Positions 1-10,949 of a stretch of DNA of 64,000 bases are shown in pieces. Position numbers and translations under genes: made by a program. The notes below the pieces were generated by a model that made no database searches, was not told the DNA's origin, and worked only from the letters and a program-made list of their open reading frames with translations. Numbering within the stretch: the stretch's first letter is position 1; each line of letters starts with the position of its first letter. Origin of the DNA: Cryphonectria parasitica EP155 (Eukaryota; Ascomycota; Sordariomycetes; Diaporthales; Cryphonectriaceae); NCBI RefSeq assembly GCF_011745365.1, contig NW_024468913.1, positions 1,364,001 through 1,428,000 on the forward strand, in the 5' to 3' direction.

Positions 1-29
1 CACTCGAGGCCCCTATGGCCTCTGCCACA
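1..29 (-). repeat. Edge of the element's 3' LTR (truncated by window)
   Basis: These bases are identical to the last 29 bases of the LTR at 7741-7769 and end in the same ...TGCCACA. Both copies lie in the same direction, as the two LTRs of one element must. In the coding direction of the element (minus strand) this is the first part of the 3' LTR, and the rest lies left of the window. Confidence 0.85.
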
Positions 30-199
30 AGTGCCGGCCACGGAAAAACGTTCCTGCTGTCCTCAGCAGCTATCTAGGGGTCATGTGCCCACGTGCCCAC
101 GTGTCAGTCTCGCGCTTCTTCGGAGGCCAGGAGAGGCTCCAGGGCTCTGTTTCCCATCCTTTTCAGGCCCAGGGAGGCCTCCAGTCGCGTTGTCAGACG

Positions 200-546
200 C
201 GTCAATGTTAACAGCCGGAGAGGCTGTGATCTTGGCCGGCCGACCTTGCTTCCTTCATGCCAGCACAGCGTTTCCATCTTCATTGTTATCAGGCAACGGC
301 TTCTTGGAGGGCCGGCCGCGCTTTCTCTTCACGGGATCAGCTGGGCTATCCTTCACGAGGATCTCCGTAGCCTTATCGGAGTGTGCGCATTCGTATTCCT
401 TGATGAGGCCAGGGCACTTGAGACTCCTCAGATCCTTCCAGCGATTGTGCTGTAAGGACCATCTCTTCCATCATACCAGATATTGTACTGTATTCTTGCC
501 ATCTCATCGCTCGATCTTCTTGTCCATAATGCAATCGACTTCGTAG
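200..546 (-). pseudogene. Chromodomain and AT-hook-like C-terminus of the pol polyprotein
   Basis: The minus strand reads YYEVDCIMDKKIER, stop, DGKNTVQYLV, stop, WKRWSLQHNRWKDL, and then a GLIKEYE segment. This is the chromodomain signature: aromatic-E-V start, VQYLVxWK, N-x-W, and a final LIxEYE. Both stops are TGA where CGA or TGG is expected. Downstream are two AT-hook-like cores, KRGRPSKK and RKQGRPAK, then RRSARL. In chromoviruses this domain follows integrase and directs insertion to methylated-H3K9 chromatin. Here it lies next to the 3' LTR, as expected. Confidence 0.75.
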
Positions 547-1454
547 TAGTTTTCATCAGATCCAATTGAGTTATCGCTGTTCTCGTTATGCTCAATCGGG
601 CCAGGCTTAGATAGTTAGCGATTAAAGGGATTATTAGTAGGTTTGTATCAACTCAGATACTAAATGCTGACTACTGGATATACTTGAATATCAGCATTAT
701 AGTTGCTAGTTTTGAAATCAAGCTCGTAAGCTAAAGATGATACTTTTCTGATAATTGTGAATAAGCCTTTATGAAGAGCTTGCATCTTGTTGCTCTAGCA
801 TAGCAGTAGCTTGTATGCCTTGCTAAGTTTTAGCTAAACCTTATTGCTCTTCTCATACTCTTTGTATCAGTATTTAGTATTATATGTATATTTATTATCT
901 ATTATAATGATATCTATAGCTAATTGCACATCTTTTTGCAGATATTCATGTATAAAGCGTATTTCGAATAGTTGTTTGGTAATATTAACCAATCAGTTTA
1001 ACAGTAACTGGATCTTGAATCTGAACAGAAACTCGTAGAGGCTCGCGTTGATAGAGCGTTAGTATAAGTTGTTCAGATTCCACTGCAAAGAGGGAATTAG
1101 GTTTATTCAAATCTCGTTAGAGTATTCAGCAGCATAATATCTGATAGCCAGCTCAATATCCTGATTCTTTCGTTCGGCTGCCCCATCAGCCTGAGGATGG
1201 TATGCTATGGTTATCTGCAAACGCATGCCAAAGATCTTCCACAAGCCAGTTCAGTAGTCTGAGATAAACTTAGCATTGCAGTCAGAGATAATTGCTCGAG
1301 AGCATGCTCAGTTGCTCAACAGCAGCTGTCTGCCCAGAACAGCTCTCCATTGCTTAGCTAAGTAGGTTGAGTAGCCTGGAATCAGTAAAGTTCTCTTGGA
1401 GGTTTTGCAAGTAATAAGCATCAGCAAGTTGTAAGCTTTGAAGCCTTTTACCTG

Positions 1455-1781
1455 CTACGGAATGCCTGTTGATTCAACTGATAGCAGTCCAAGAATGAAG
1501 TTGAGGGAGATTGTATGCATAGGTTTAGAGAGGGCTTGAATTAGCTGAAATAAACCTGCTAGCTTCTGGTTTTGCTTCTTTTGAGCGCCACACTCGTAGC
1601 AGTAATCGATGTACTGAGAGACGAGCAGTCTCTTCTTTCTGAAATGAAGATCATTCAATTCAGCTATCATGCAGTCTCTGCTGAAGTAGTATTTATTATT
1701 ATAAGCATTGTACAGAAGTTTCTGCACGAGGGATTGTGGGATGATGAAGCGCTCCTTTCCATCATTGTTGTAGTTGTACAA
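1455..1781 (-). pseudogene. Integrase zinc-binding (H2C2) domain relic
   Basis: A 108-codon open stretch on the minus strand carries the integrase N-terminal pattern: two positions that should be His but read as Tyr, then a spacer containing the conserved RKRL-like segment, then CYECGAQK, which supplies the two Cys ligands. It ends in SKPMHTISLNFI, the usual entry to the integrase catalytic core (normally ..P...ISMDFI), with the catalytic Asp changed to Asn. His-to-Tyr and Asp-to-Asn are both single C-to-T or G-to-A changes, matching RIP. The core domain downstream (about 550-1450) is too mutated to trace confidently. Confidence 0.75.
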
Positions 1782-2264
1782 CAGTTAGTTCTTCAGGCGG
1801 AATGGGTAGCTGAGCTTAGAAGCAGAGACAATGTTTCTATTGTTTGTTAAGGCAGAAGGCTTTTTTCCAGCTAAACCAACCTTCATCAGGTCTGTGATAA
1901 TATTACTGTAAACTATATCCTCCTTATATCCTTGCCAGAAGTGCTATCGCATATCTTCAGATATCTATGCTTCTGATAGAATGAGGAAGACTATAGGAAG
2001 ATTGTTAATCACTATATCAAGAATAGCTGATTTGTTGCTCTGTTATGCCTTTGTATCCTCTATCGCAGACAGCCTTAACAAAGCATTCGGAATGTAATTA
2101 AGCTTCCCAGCTAGGTAGTAAATATCGAACTAGTATTAGCTGAGATAGATAGAAGCGTTAACAAGATGTTGGTTCGCACAGTCTATTAACAAGATATCAA
2201 GACGCGTTTGGGTAATAATGCTATGCATAGCATTATAATCTGTGAGAACAACTACAGGCTATGC

Positions 2265-3235
2265 TTAGTTTAACTGAATCAACTTGCGCAGGCGTTTCGT
2301 TGCCCAGATCAGACATGCAACTTCTTGCTCAGAAGAACTGTAGTTCATTTCAGCCTTCATCAAACAGCAGCTAAGAAACATCACTAGTTTGATAGCATGC
2401 GAAGAAATTAGCTTGCCAGGCTGCCAGGTGTAGTTCTCTTTCAGCTGAAAGACTATTACGCTGAATCCTCGTTGCAAGCAGCTATTCACTTGAACGAACA
2501 GCTTCTGAGACAGTTCCATATAGTACAGATGCATCTTCTTGCAGATAGTATCCTGCAAGTTCTCGAAAGCCATTCTTTCAGCATCTGTTGGTTCGTAGTA
2601 TGTGCGATGTATATAGGCCTGATGCTGCAACTTCTTTCCAGGCGTGATTTTTCCAAGCTTGCAGCCTTCAGCCAGCAGCGATGTTTTGCGCAGTTGAAGC
2701 AGCTCCACAAGCTGCACATAGTAAGAGATCATTATTCGCAGGAAACCAGTTGCGCTGAAGTAGATCTCGAGATCTTTGAGATTCCTGGGAAAGGTTATCC
2801 TCTGAAAAGCTTCAGTATGCTCCTTTGTAGTAAATAGGCTGAGCATATCGATATAGAAGCCAAGCAGTTCAACAGAAGGAAAGCTGATATAACTCTTTGT
2901 AGAAGAGATAGAAATCCCCTTCTTATCGAAAATGCTAAGAGCTGTATCAAGATAATTCAGATAATCTACAAACGAGTTGGAGAAGATCATAATATCGTTA
3001 ATGAATGCTTTAATGAAGTACCTGTATTCACGAAGCAGTCTATTCATGTATCTTTAAGCGTAAGCGGGCAAGTTGCAGTAGCTCATTAGGGCTACTATTA
3101 ATTGCTCAAAGCCACAGTGCATAATCATAGTCTGACAGTTTCAGTATTCTGAGTGAACAGGGAACTAGTAGAAGAAAGCTGTGATGTTGATAACTGTAAT
3201 GTATTGTTTACTGCATATAGCTTTAATTATATCTG
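2265..3235 (-). pseudogene. Reverse transcriptase/RNase H relic of the Ty3/gypsy element
   Basis: One frame runs through the RT palm and finger motifs and into RNase H. An ITAFFYQFPVH-like stretch, with a stop at the Gln, stands where gypsy RTs have LDL..AYHQ. It is followed by MNRLLREY and then AFINDIMIFS, which corresponds to the catalytic YLDDILIFS motif with the first Asp changed to Asn. Downstream, a LLGFYID segment and the AFENLQD motif mark the RT-RNase H junction. The upstream third contains stop codons; the 260 codons from 3047 to 2265 are open. The damaged catalytic Asp and the stops make it inactive. Confidence 0.8.
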
Positions 3236-6200
3236 ACTGAAGAGGAAGAGAGTAGTTGTTAGATACTGCTCACTTATTAAGAGCTCTGAGATCTGCAATG
3301 ATGCAGCTCTTTTCCTTCTCGTGTACTATATGCTAGACTACGAAGATTAGCAATGCAAACGAGCAGACGTTGTTAGCAAATTCGAGGCAGCTAGCTTCAT
3401 GCATATCCTCATATACCTGATTGATGAACTTCTTATCTTTGCAAGAAATAAAGTAATAGAAGCAATTCAGCTTTGCATGCTGCTATCTCTCTATCAAGGG
3501 AATCTTCATTATCTAGTTCTCTGGCATGTTAAGAGAGCTTTTGTTTTCTCATACAGCTGAGTACTTCTTAACAATCTTCTTAAACTATTGAGCTTTGATG
3601 GAGTTCTGCGAACAGATGCGAATGCTGTTGTTGAGGATTATAGCTGGAGCTTCATCTGGAGCCTTGATTCCCAGAGATCTCTTGATGATGGTCGAAGGTT
3701 TTCATGTATTGAGATTGTGGTTGTTGAATGGTAGAGCTTTGGTATTCGCGGAAAGGTTGATACCATAAGCTATTCCCATATTGCTTAGGAACTAACAAAC
3801 AGCATTGCTGTAAGATGTGAAGAATAGGCCTTTTTCGTACAGGAAGTTGCTAATTGAGCATATCTCCGTTTCTGCACCCTTAGCTGTTGCAATGATCTCT
3901 GATATGAGATTGAACTCTCTGTTCACTGCCATCTAACCAACAGGAATTCTCAATGAAAATGCAAATTGCATGTTGTATGCACCTATCACATGAGTGTCAG
4001 CTGGCTGGTAGATCAATGCTAGTCCTTCCAAGGCAGCTGCTACTGCTAGAGCTTTTACAGCGCTCTTAAAGATAGCTTTGAATCATCCAGTATTCTCATA
4101 CTCGTAAATAGTGCCCATCTGCATGCCTTTGGGGATCTTGATAGCTCTCTCCATAGCATTGTGCAGAGCTACTACAGAAGGTGAAGAAGCATCAACCTGC
4201 GCATTCAGCGCAATGCTGTGAATCGATATAAAAGAGAATAAGCAGCCTTTAAGCAGTTCAGTATATCTTACAGCTATCTGAGCAGTCTCGCCAGAGCTAA
4301 CAACATAGGCATAGGCCATCCTTACCTTTCGCACTGTAGGTGAGAGAGCCTAATGCTGAACCTTGAAAGGCATCTGGAAGTTGCTTTGCTCTGAGTATAT
4401 AATAGCCTAGTTCTCATAATTGATAATGGCCTTGCAAGCTTTGAGCTATCCGTTGCTGATAAGAGCTCTAGCGAGTAGATTATTCATGATCTATGCTTCA
4501 GTATGCTAGCATAGCAGTTCAGAAGAGCTATCAGCATGCCTGCTACAGATGTAGAAGTCCCATTCAGCATATTTGAATAGCATGATTGTATCCTTTCCTA
4601 CACTCCCAATCTTTTGAAGCTTGTAAACCGAGATCTCAGCAGCAGGGAACTGACTGAGGAACTATCAGTTTACCAAATCATAACCAGTACTAGTATCTTT
4701 GCAGAGAGTCATATCAGATCCGGTGGAAGTAGCTTGTACAGTGATTTTCATGTGAGTGTAACCGCTGATAAGCTTATTCAGCTGCTTTTCGAGCATAGCT
4801 TCCGTGAGAATGTCTTCATTACAGTATTGAACCAGTGATATGCTTGTCTCAGGCGAAGTAATTCCAAAAGACATAATATGCTTCAAACATCTCTTAACTT
4901 CTTTAAAAACATTCATCTTCTGATCTCAATCCTAGCAAGCACCTACATGCTGAAACATCTAGCTTCGAAAATCAAACTCTCTATTACAGAAGATATATAT
5001 GCAGTTAACTGAATAATCAACTTCGCATAGATTATAGATGCAGCTTACAGAGCTAGATAATTAAGAATAGTATAATGAGATTAGCAAGAGCAATCATTCA
5101 GAACTATCAATTCAGTATATCTGCCTATTGCTAAGCAAAGATAGATTGTTACTATCGTTCTTAGAAAGCATATCTTCATCCTTGTTCTCAGTAATATTAT
5201 AAGCTTTCTTTTTGTTGGAGGTTGCTAAGCAATTCCAGTTGCATTTCTTGTAATTTTCAGACTTGCTATCCTTTCTAAATCAATTATAATCACAATCGTA
5301 GTTGCAATTCTAAGATTTATTGCAGTTAGAATTTCAGTTTTAGTATGAATTGCAATCTCAAAGCTTATATCTTAAGAAACAAGTTATGCTTTTATTATAA
5401 TAGCTTAATTAATCTTTATTGCAGCAATTATAATTATAATCTCTTCTGCAATTATAATTGCAGTTTTCTTAATGATCTCGGTTATTGCAGCAGTTACTGC
5501 TAATACAAGAGTTGTATTTGCAGGCTGGGAAACAGTTTTAACAACTACTCTTTCCTTTGTAATACTCAGAGTAGCATTAATCAGCAATATTAATCAAGAT
5601 GCTCTTAGCTTGCTCAATCTTCTCTATATACTTATTCAGGGTATTGTAGCAACGAGGAGAAGCAAGGTAGTGCTGAATACATTCATTCATCTTGCTTCAG
5701 ATATCATTCAAGATGCTCTTCCAGTTGAAATTCTTGCAGTTGAGAATGCTTATATTGTATGCATATTGGAGGTTCTTCTGAATGAACTTTCGCAGAGCAA
5801 ACTCGTTCTTAGCAATATTTCTCAAGATTAAATAGCTTTTGCAGAATTTTCGCATAGTATGCATAGATTTTATAGCGAATTGCTGAGCTAGAAGATTGGT
5901 AACAATGCTATATTCTTCTTAATAAAGCTCAGCATGCTTAGTATTGATTAACTCATTGATCTACTAGTAAATAGCAGCGCTTTGCAGTAAGATGCTGAAT
6001 ATATGCAATATCTTGTTCTCAATATTAGCATTATTCATACTATCTTTAAGAAACTCAAGATAGTTTAGAAAGAACTAAATATCAGTAAAGATAAGATCCT
6101 TGCTAACTGTAATCATGCTAACATCTTTAGAGTTATTATATTCAGAGTTGAAAACTCTAAGTTCCTCTTTCTTCATTTTAGTAACATGCTGAATGCTTAA

Positions 6201-6365
6201 TTAATTAGAGAATGAAGTATCATTGTACTGATTACAAGGATTGCCTAATCCAGATCCTAGAAGCTTATTAGAAGAATAACAGCTTTCATTACTGCTTCCT
6301 TAGTTGTTGGAATCATTACTCGAATTATCAGGATTATCTCTTCCAGCACTATAGTGAATAGCTCA

Positions 6366-6977
6366 TTAGAGAGCTGCTGGATCTTGTGAAGAGCCAGATA
6401 CAGCAGAGGATAGATTACTATTGCTAGCCTGAAAGCAAATATCTGAAGCAGTAGCTTTAGAGCTAAGCTTGAAGTAATGTATCAGCTGAGCTAGCATATT
6501 AGTTTGTTTACTAACTTGAGTATTGAGAGCTTCTTATTTGATAGCTATTATAGCTTGCTAAGTCTCAAGATGTACTACAGCCTCCAAAGTCTTCCTAATT
6601 TCCAGATTTGCATAAATTGCAGCTATCTTAGCATTATCAGCCTGCATCTTAATATAACGAATATACTCTTTGAAAGCAGAGTTGTTTAAAAAGTTAGCTA
6701 GTTCTTCAGAATCCTTGTATTGGAGAGTACTAGTCTCGCATTATACAGCAGAGAACTCGAATAGTGCTGAGCTGTTGCTATAATAGTCTCCTGCCTGGAA
6801 CGGGTTGTTCTAACTAGCAGTCTCTTCTTCTCGAGAAACTATCGCATCTTCACTTATCGAGCATCTGTAAAGAAGTTTAGAGTCTTTGCCTAGCTGTGTT
6901 GCTAGACTGGCAGCTAGATTGGCTGTGGTAGTATAGTAGATAGGTGGTTGAATTGGGTTCTTTGAGAAACCGCTCAT
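6366..6977 (-). pseudogene. gag relic of the Ty3/gypsy element
   Basis: An ATG at 6975-6977 (minus) opens a frame that can be followed for about 203 codons to a TAA at 6366-6368. It is interrupted by several TAG codons at places where Gln fits. The translation is Gln/Asn/Ala-rich and helical, as expected of a gag capsid segment; one recognisable stretch reads KEYIRYIKMQADNAKIAA. It lies immediately downstream of the 5' LTR and leader, the expected place for gag. The matching nucleocapsid zinc knuckle is not readable in the TA-rich DNA at 5200-5500. Assignment rests on position and composition rather than on a diagnostic motif. Confidence 0.6.
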
Positions 6978-7515
6978 AGTTAGCTCAGCTTGTCTGATTG
7001 TCTTACCAGAGTTAAAATCAACAGTGAATCGCTATTAATCAAGCTAATTAGCAATAAGCAACAGATGAATATGAAGGCTAGAGAATGGTTTAGGCTTCTC
7101 AGGCGAGCGTGCTGTAACCAGGGTAACTCGTGGTGTCTGTGCGAGGATGTCTATGGTGCTTGCGAGGATCAGAGTGTGCTTGCTGATTTCAACTGCCAGG
7201 GCTTCCACCAGCGACGGGGTAAAAGGAAAAAACAGCTTAGCTGTGAATGCTTGTGAATGCCTGTGGGCGTGTTTTTTGATGAAAAGGCCTGTTCGCGAGG
7301 TCTCAGGTGAGCGTAACGCGTCAGGGAAGTCCGTGGCACGGTCTCAGGTGAGCGTGGTGCCAAGGGCTGTTGTGTAGATGGCCACGATCTTCGCGATAGT
7401 GAGCTTTTGGTGTTTTGGTCGTTTTCGGGTTGCCAAGGCTGCTGATTTCCCAGGTGGGCGTATCAGCGCAGTGGCTTCGTGGGGTGAATCCTCAAGGGAT
7501 TCCTCAATGCAGTGT

Positions 7516-7533
7516 ATGATCGTAGCTACCACT
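7516..7533 (-). other. Candidate primer-binding site
   Basis: Directly after the 5' LTR (which ends ...CTTCTACA on the minus strand) the leader reads AGTGGTAGCTACGATC. The TGG two bases inside the LTR border could pair with a tRNA CCA end. The matching tRNA is not identified, and RIP may have altered the site. Confidence 0.4.
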
Positions 7534-7769
7534 TGTAGAAGGCACTCTATGGTGTACTACAAATGGTATAAGGGAAGATGGTTCTTCAATTAATCTATCT
7601 CAAGGCACGCTTTGCCAGTTGCTTTTCTGTAGAGCCAGCAACTGGCACTAGTCCCAACTAGGCTAGCGCACCCAGCGACTCACTCCCTTTCCAGTGAATG
7701 GCCCAGGTTAGTGAGTCAGTGTGGCCAGCCAGGCCTCATTCACTCGAGGCCCCTATGGCCTCTGCCACA
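7534..7769 (-). repeat. 5' LTR of the Ty3/gypsy element (236 bp)
   Basis: On the plus strand it begins TGTAGAAGGC and ends TCTGCCACA, so it has the TG...CA ends of an LTR in both directions. Its end is repeated at 1-29, and it is homologous over its whole length to the solo LTR at 12021-12253, which lies in the opposite orientation. An internal perfect stem of 10 bp (7614-7623 with 7637-7646) is conserved in position in the solo copy. Confidence 0.88.
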
Positions 7770-8582
7770 AGGGGCTGGTTTTGGTATCTGTATAGTATCA
7801 TACCCAGACCTGGCGAAGATATAGAGGACTGAATGCTCAACCATTTTGATTGAGCTGCTTAAAAGTGTTTGATTCGAAAAGCATACATGAACAGGATAAG
7901 TAGTAATAGAGTACAGGAAAACATAAACAAGATGAAACAGGAACTTTGTTTTATAGTTAAAGACTCTATGAGTGCTATAAAGAGATCTTATTCCTGCCTG
8001 ATAACTCCCATAACCTTTGACACGTAGTCCTCTATCTACCAATTTGCACTAAAATCTCTAAAGGTTTCTTTGCACCATCCTCTAGCTGAAGAAACATGCA
8101 ACCCTCAACAATGGATTATCTCCACTACAAGCATTTAAGTGCTCACTCTAGCTGCGAACAACAGAAATCAATAGACAGAGATTTGGGCCATTTGAAACTT
8201 ATTCGCTATTTTGATTGAGCGCTGCCACCAATCATTCGGCAGAATTCTGGATTTCGCATCAAATCGGGATCAGGTTGGGCAGGATTGATGTATCCCTGAC
8301 TCGTTAGAGGTGTCCGTATGATCCGGCGGTGGTAAAAGGCATGAGGGGCTTATCTCTAGAAGTGGAATGGTGGGGGGCATCGAAATGTACTCGTAAGAGA
8401 TCCTAGTCTGTGCAGTACGAGTGGGAGGGCATTGCAAAGATAGGAAATAAAATCAAACCAACGAACTAGGTAGCTACTGCGAAAAGATATTCAGGGAAAC
8501 TATAAACCTGTATGCGAGAGTCACTCCGCCACCAATCACCAGCCTGTGAATAGGCTGCCTGCTAGCTAGTCTCTCGACTCGT
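7770..8582. other. AT-rich spacer with no definable gene
   Basis: No frame longer than about 100 codons, and none recognisable. The part from about 8100 may be the decayed N-terminal half of the kinase pseudogene that follows. The 12-mer TTTTGATTGAGC occurs at 7844 and 8209, and again at 12748. Confidence 0.5.
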
Positions 8583-9257
8583 AGGGGAGTAGCGATATTC
8601 ATGGGTCTCAAGGACAGCAATCTGCATTCCTTGGTGCTAGGTGGGAGAGTCGAAGTTTCCAGCCTTGCCGAGACTATGCTTTTCCAGATGCTTCAGGCAC
8701 TTGACTACCTTACCTCGATCGACATTGTCCATCGAGACGTGAAGCCAGAGAACATCCTTTACATGCTGGGTCCAGACGGCTAATACACTTTTCAGCTTGG
8801 GGATTTCGGTATCTCCAACCGACTATCTTGCGCGACAACTTTCGCTGGCAGTTTACCATATGCAAACTCTGAACTATTCGACAAGACTCTTCCTGGAAAT
8901 CAAGGCAAGCTGGATATTTGGTCCCTCTTTGTCACTGTCATGTGGACGCTCGACGTCGATGGTTTGCGTGAGCTCATTGAATCTGGCAAGTTCAAAACCC
9001 CAAGCGAAGTGCGGTCTGCAGCCTTGAAGAGGGTGCATCAAGTCGCAGTTATAGGAGGAATGGCACGAACTGATCCGGCAGATCGCTGGTCAGCTGCCCA
9101 GGCACTCACTCAGTGTTTCAAAGGAGAGGGACGGAGTACCCCAAGAAGCCGAATACCAACCCCTAATCCAGCAGAGACTCAGAGTAAGCAGCCAACACTC
9201 TACAGAACCTCGTTTTCGCTTCAAAAAATGCCGACTGCCTTGGCCAGCCGGACGAGG
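8583..9257 (+). pseudogene. Protein kinase pseudogene (catalytic loop onward)
   Basis: The C-terminal lobe of a Ser/Thr protein kinase can be read in one frame. It has a helix-E-like QMLQALDYL, the catalytic loop IVHRDVKPENILY (about 8727-8765), then LGDFGIS, the DFG motif of the activation loop (8796-8816), an APE-like segment, an LDIWSL motif and DPADRWSAAQAL, which matches the subdomain XI arginine. A single TAA at 8781-8783 separates HRD from DFG and stands where a Gln codon fits, a RIP-type change. The frame ends at the TGA at 9258-9260. The ATP-binding N-lobe is not recognisable upstream, so the gene is 5'-decayed as well as interrupted. Confidence 0.75.
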
Positions 9258-9780
9258 TGAGGCGGACCTTTCTCCTTTACGAGACTTTTCGCTTCGGTCT
9301 CGTACACCAATCAGAAAAGTCATCACGCAATGTCCCAAGAGAATGCTTGGCCAGGTTCCAGAGCTGTGATGATGATCTTACGAACACCAGCTCAGACCAT
9401 GTAAATAGATTCGGATATTACTGTAGAGCTGAAGTTGCGAATTGCAGATCAAGCAAAGCCAAGTGTTCGATTCTGTTATCTGTCATCTTTCTTCCTCTTC
9501 AGTAGTAGAAGATCAATTTTTAGGCATGAAATATTATTGTTTATTGTCCGAGCTAGTGCTTTTATCAAGACAAATCATGGGCAATACTTATTGATCAAAA
9601 CCTGCTGGCATAGGATATACAGACAGGAATAGTCACTAGTTACTAATCCCGGGATGTATTAGCTCCGGATGTAAGCAAATCAGAGATTTGTAGGTGGAGT
9701 TGTAGCACGGTGGCTGGCAAGCATCAATACTCGCGCATCTCTAAGCGCATCTTATCAAGTTTTCAGCTGCCGAGTCTTAC

Positions 9781-10059
9781 ATGGCGGGCAACTTCAACGA
9801 TAGTGCAACAATGTTACTTACGCTGCTACAGAAACGCACAGCTAAAAATATTGCGAAGTCAGTTATGAAGATTCCAATACTGCTATGGTCTAAAATCGGA
9901 ATAGATAAGCGAGATACAATGCTACAAGAACTACAGACATATCTTCGGAATAGCAACAATCAGAGCATTGCGATTCTTATTCAAGGCAACCCTGAACTGG
10001 GCGTTCAAATATTGCGGGAGAAGGTTAAATCTATGCGACAAGGTCAAAGCAAAGAGTAA
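9781..10059 (+). CDS. Small hypothetical ORF in accessory region
   Basis: A true ATG opens 92 codons. The predicted peptide is hydrophilic and helical, has no membrane segment and no recognised domain, and ends KSMRQGQSKE. It lies in AT-rich DNA between the kinase and F-box pseudogenes, so it may be a surviving fragment of a larger dead gene rather than an independent gene. No splice partner is obvious on either side. Confidence 0.25.
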   Translation: MAGNFNDSATMLLTLLQKRTAKNIAKSVMKIPILLWSKIGIDKRDTMLQELQTYLRNSNNQSIAILIQGNPELGVQILREKVKSMRQGQSKE

Positions 10060-10949
10060 TTCTTACTACCCATCTATCTAATAACATATCAGCAGCTAAT
10101 TTCTGGTAGGAAAAACAACAGCCATGAGGGATCGGAACAATGATCAGAGCACAAACTCCATTCCATATACAGGTCATGAGAGAAGATATGAGTAACAAGG
10201 GCTAGTCAGGATTCAACGAGCGAAGAATTGTATAGATTAGATAATTCATGGTTTGACTCATCTTCGGGTTTTGCAATTGATGAGCTTAAGCAGAGCAACT
10301 TTCGGTATTATGATAAGTATCTTTTGAGTCTGTTCTTGATCTTTGAATCCATATAGGCGCGCTTAGGTTAAAATACTCTTTCCCAGCAGCTATCAGTAGA
10401 TCTCCAGAGCGCTTCATAGAGCATCAACTCATTGAGGAGGCAAGAGCAGATGTTCCTTAGCTAAGCCCTGCAACTAGCTTGATTATATCACGTGACTTGC
10501 GGCGCATCTTTAGAAATTACGACTTATTGATAAAGAGCTCCCTTTTTCGATGGCGTTAACAACGTATTCTCGAGAATACAACAGCTTTTCACAAGCTTCA
10601 GGTTCAAGTCTTAGCAGCTGCTTCGCATGAAAATACCCATACAGGTGATCATGGCACTTGTTACATTTGGGAAGCGTTATTTGGCTATACAGCCGAGGTG
10701 TGGCAGCTGTGCTGGCGTGATTTTTGCAAGCGAAGAGGTCACAGCTTGTAAGATTTATTATTCGTTTCTTTCACATGGTTGTTGCTAATTCGCATAGTAC
10801 ATGCAGATCTAAAAACAACTGGGAAATTCCTTTTCCCAGAACTCGGCCATCAGTTCACATACATCGATGGATTCCGCCTATGCTAGCAACCGTTCTGCTC
10901 AGTCTGCACGCATTCGCTGAGACCTGTAACTATTCATTACGATTGCACT
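10060..10949. other. AT-rich decayed DNA without a definable gene
   Basis: Frames are short and broken by TAG and TAA. The right end (from about 10,600) may contain the decayed N-terminus of the F-box-type gene, but no motif is readable. Confidence 0.4.

Larger units (their letters stand above)
30..7533 (-). mobile_element. RIP-degraded Ty3/gypsy chromovirus-like retrotransposon, internal region
   Basis: About 7.5 kb between two direct LTR copies, read on the minus strand. The order is gag (6366-6977), a poorly readable nucleocapsid/protease stretch (about 4080-6360), reverse transcriptase and RNase H (2265-3235), integrase (1455-1781) and chromodomain with AT-hook-like tail (about 200-546). 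That is the Ty3/gypsy order, and a terminal chromodomain marks the chromovirus branch. Every frame is broken by stops, mostly TAG or TGA where CAG or CGA is expected, and many His codons read as Tyr. This is the C-to-T signature of RIP. The interior is very TA-rich, while the outer roughly 500 bp at each end are richer in GC. It cannot be autonomous as it stands. Confidence 0.88.

Noticed and set aside
5405..5831. Hydrophobic Ile/Ala/Val-rich frames on both strands
   Set aside because: Produced by RIP of an Asn/Cys-rich gag stretch into TA-rich DNA, not membrane proteins.
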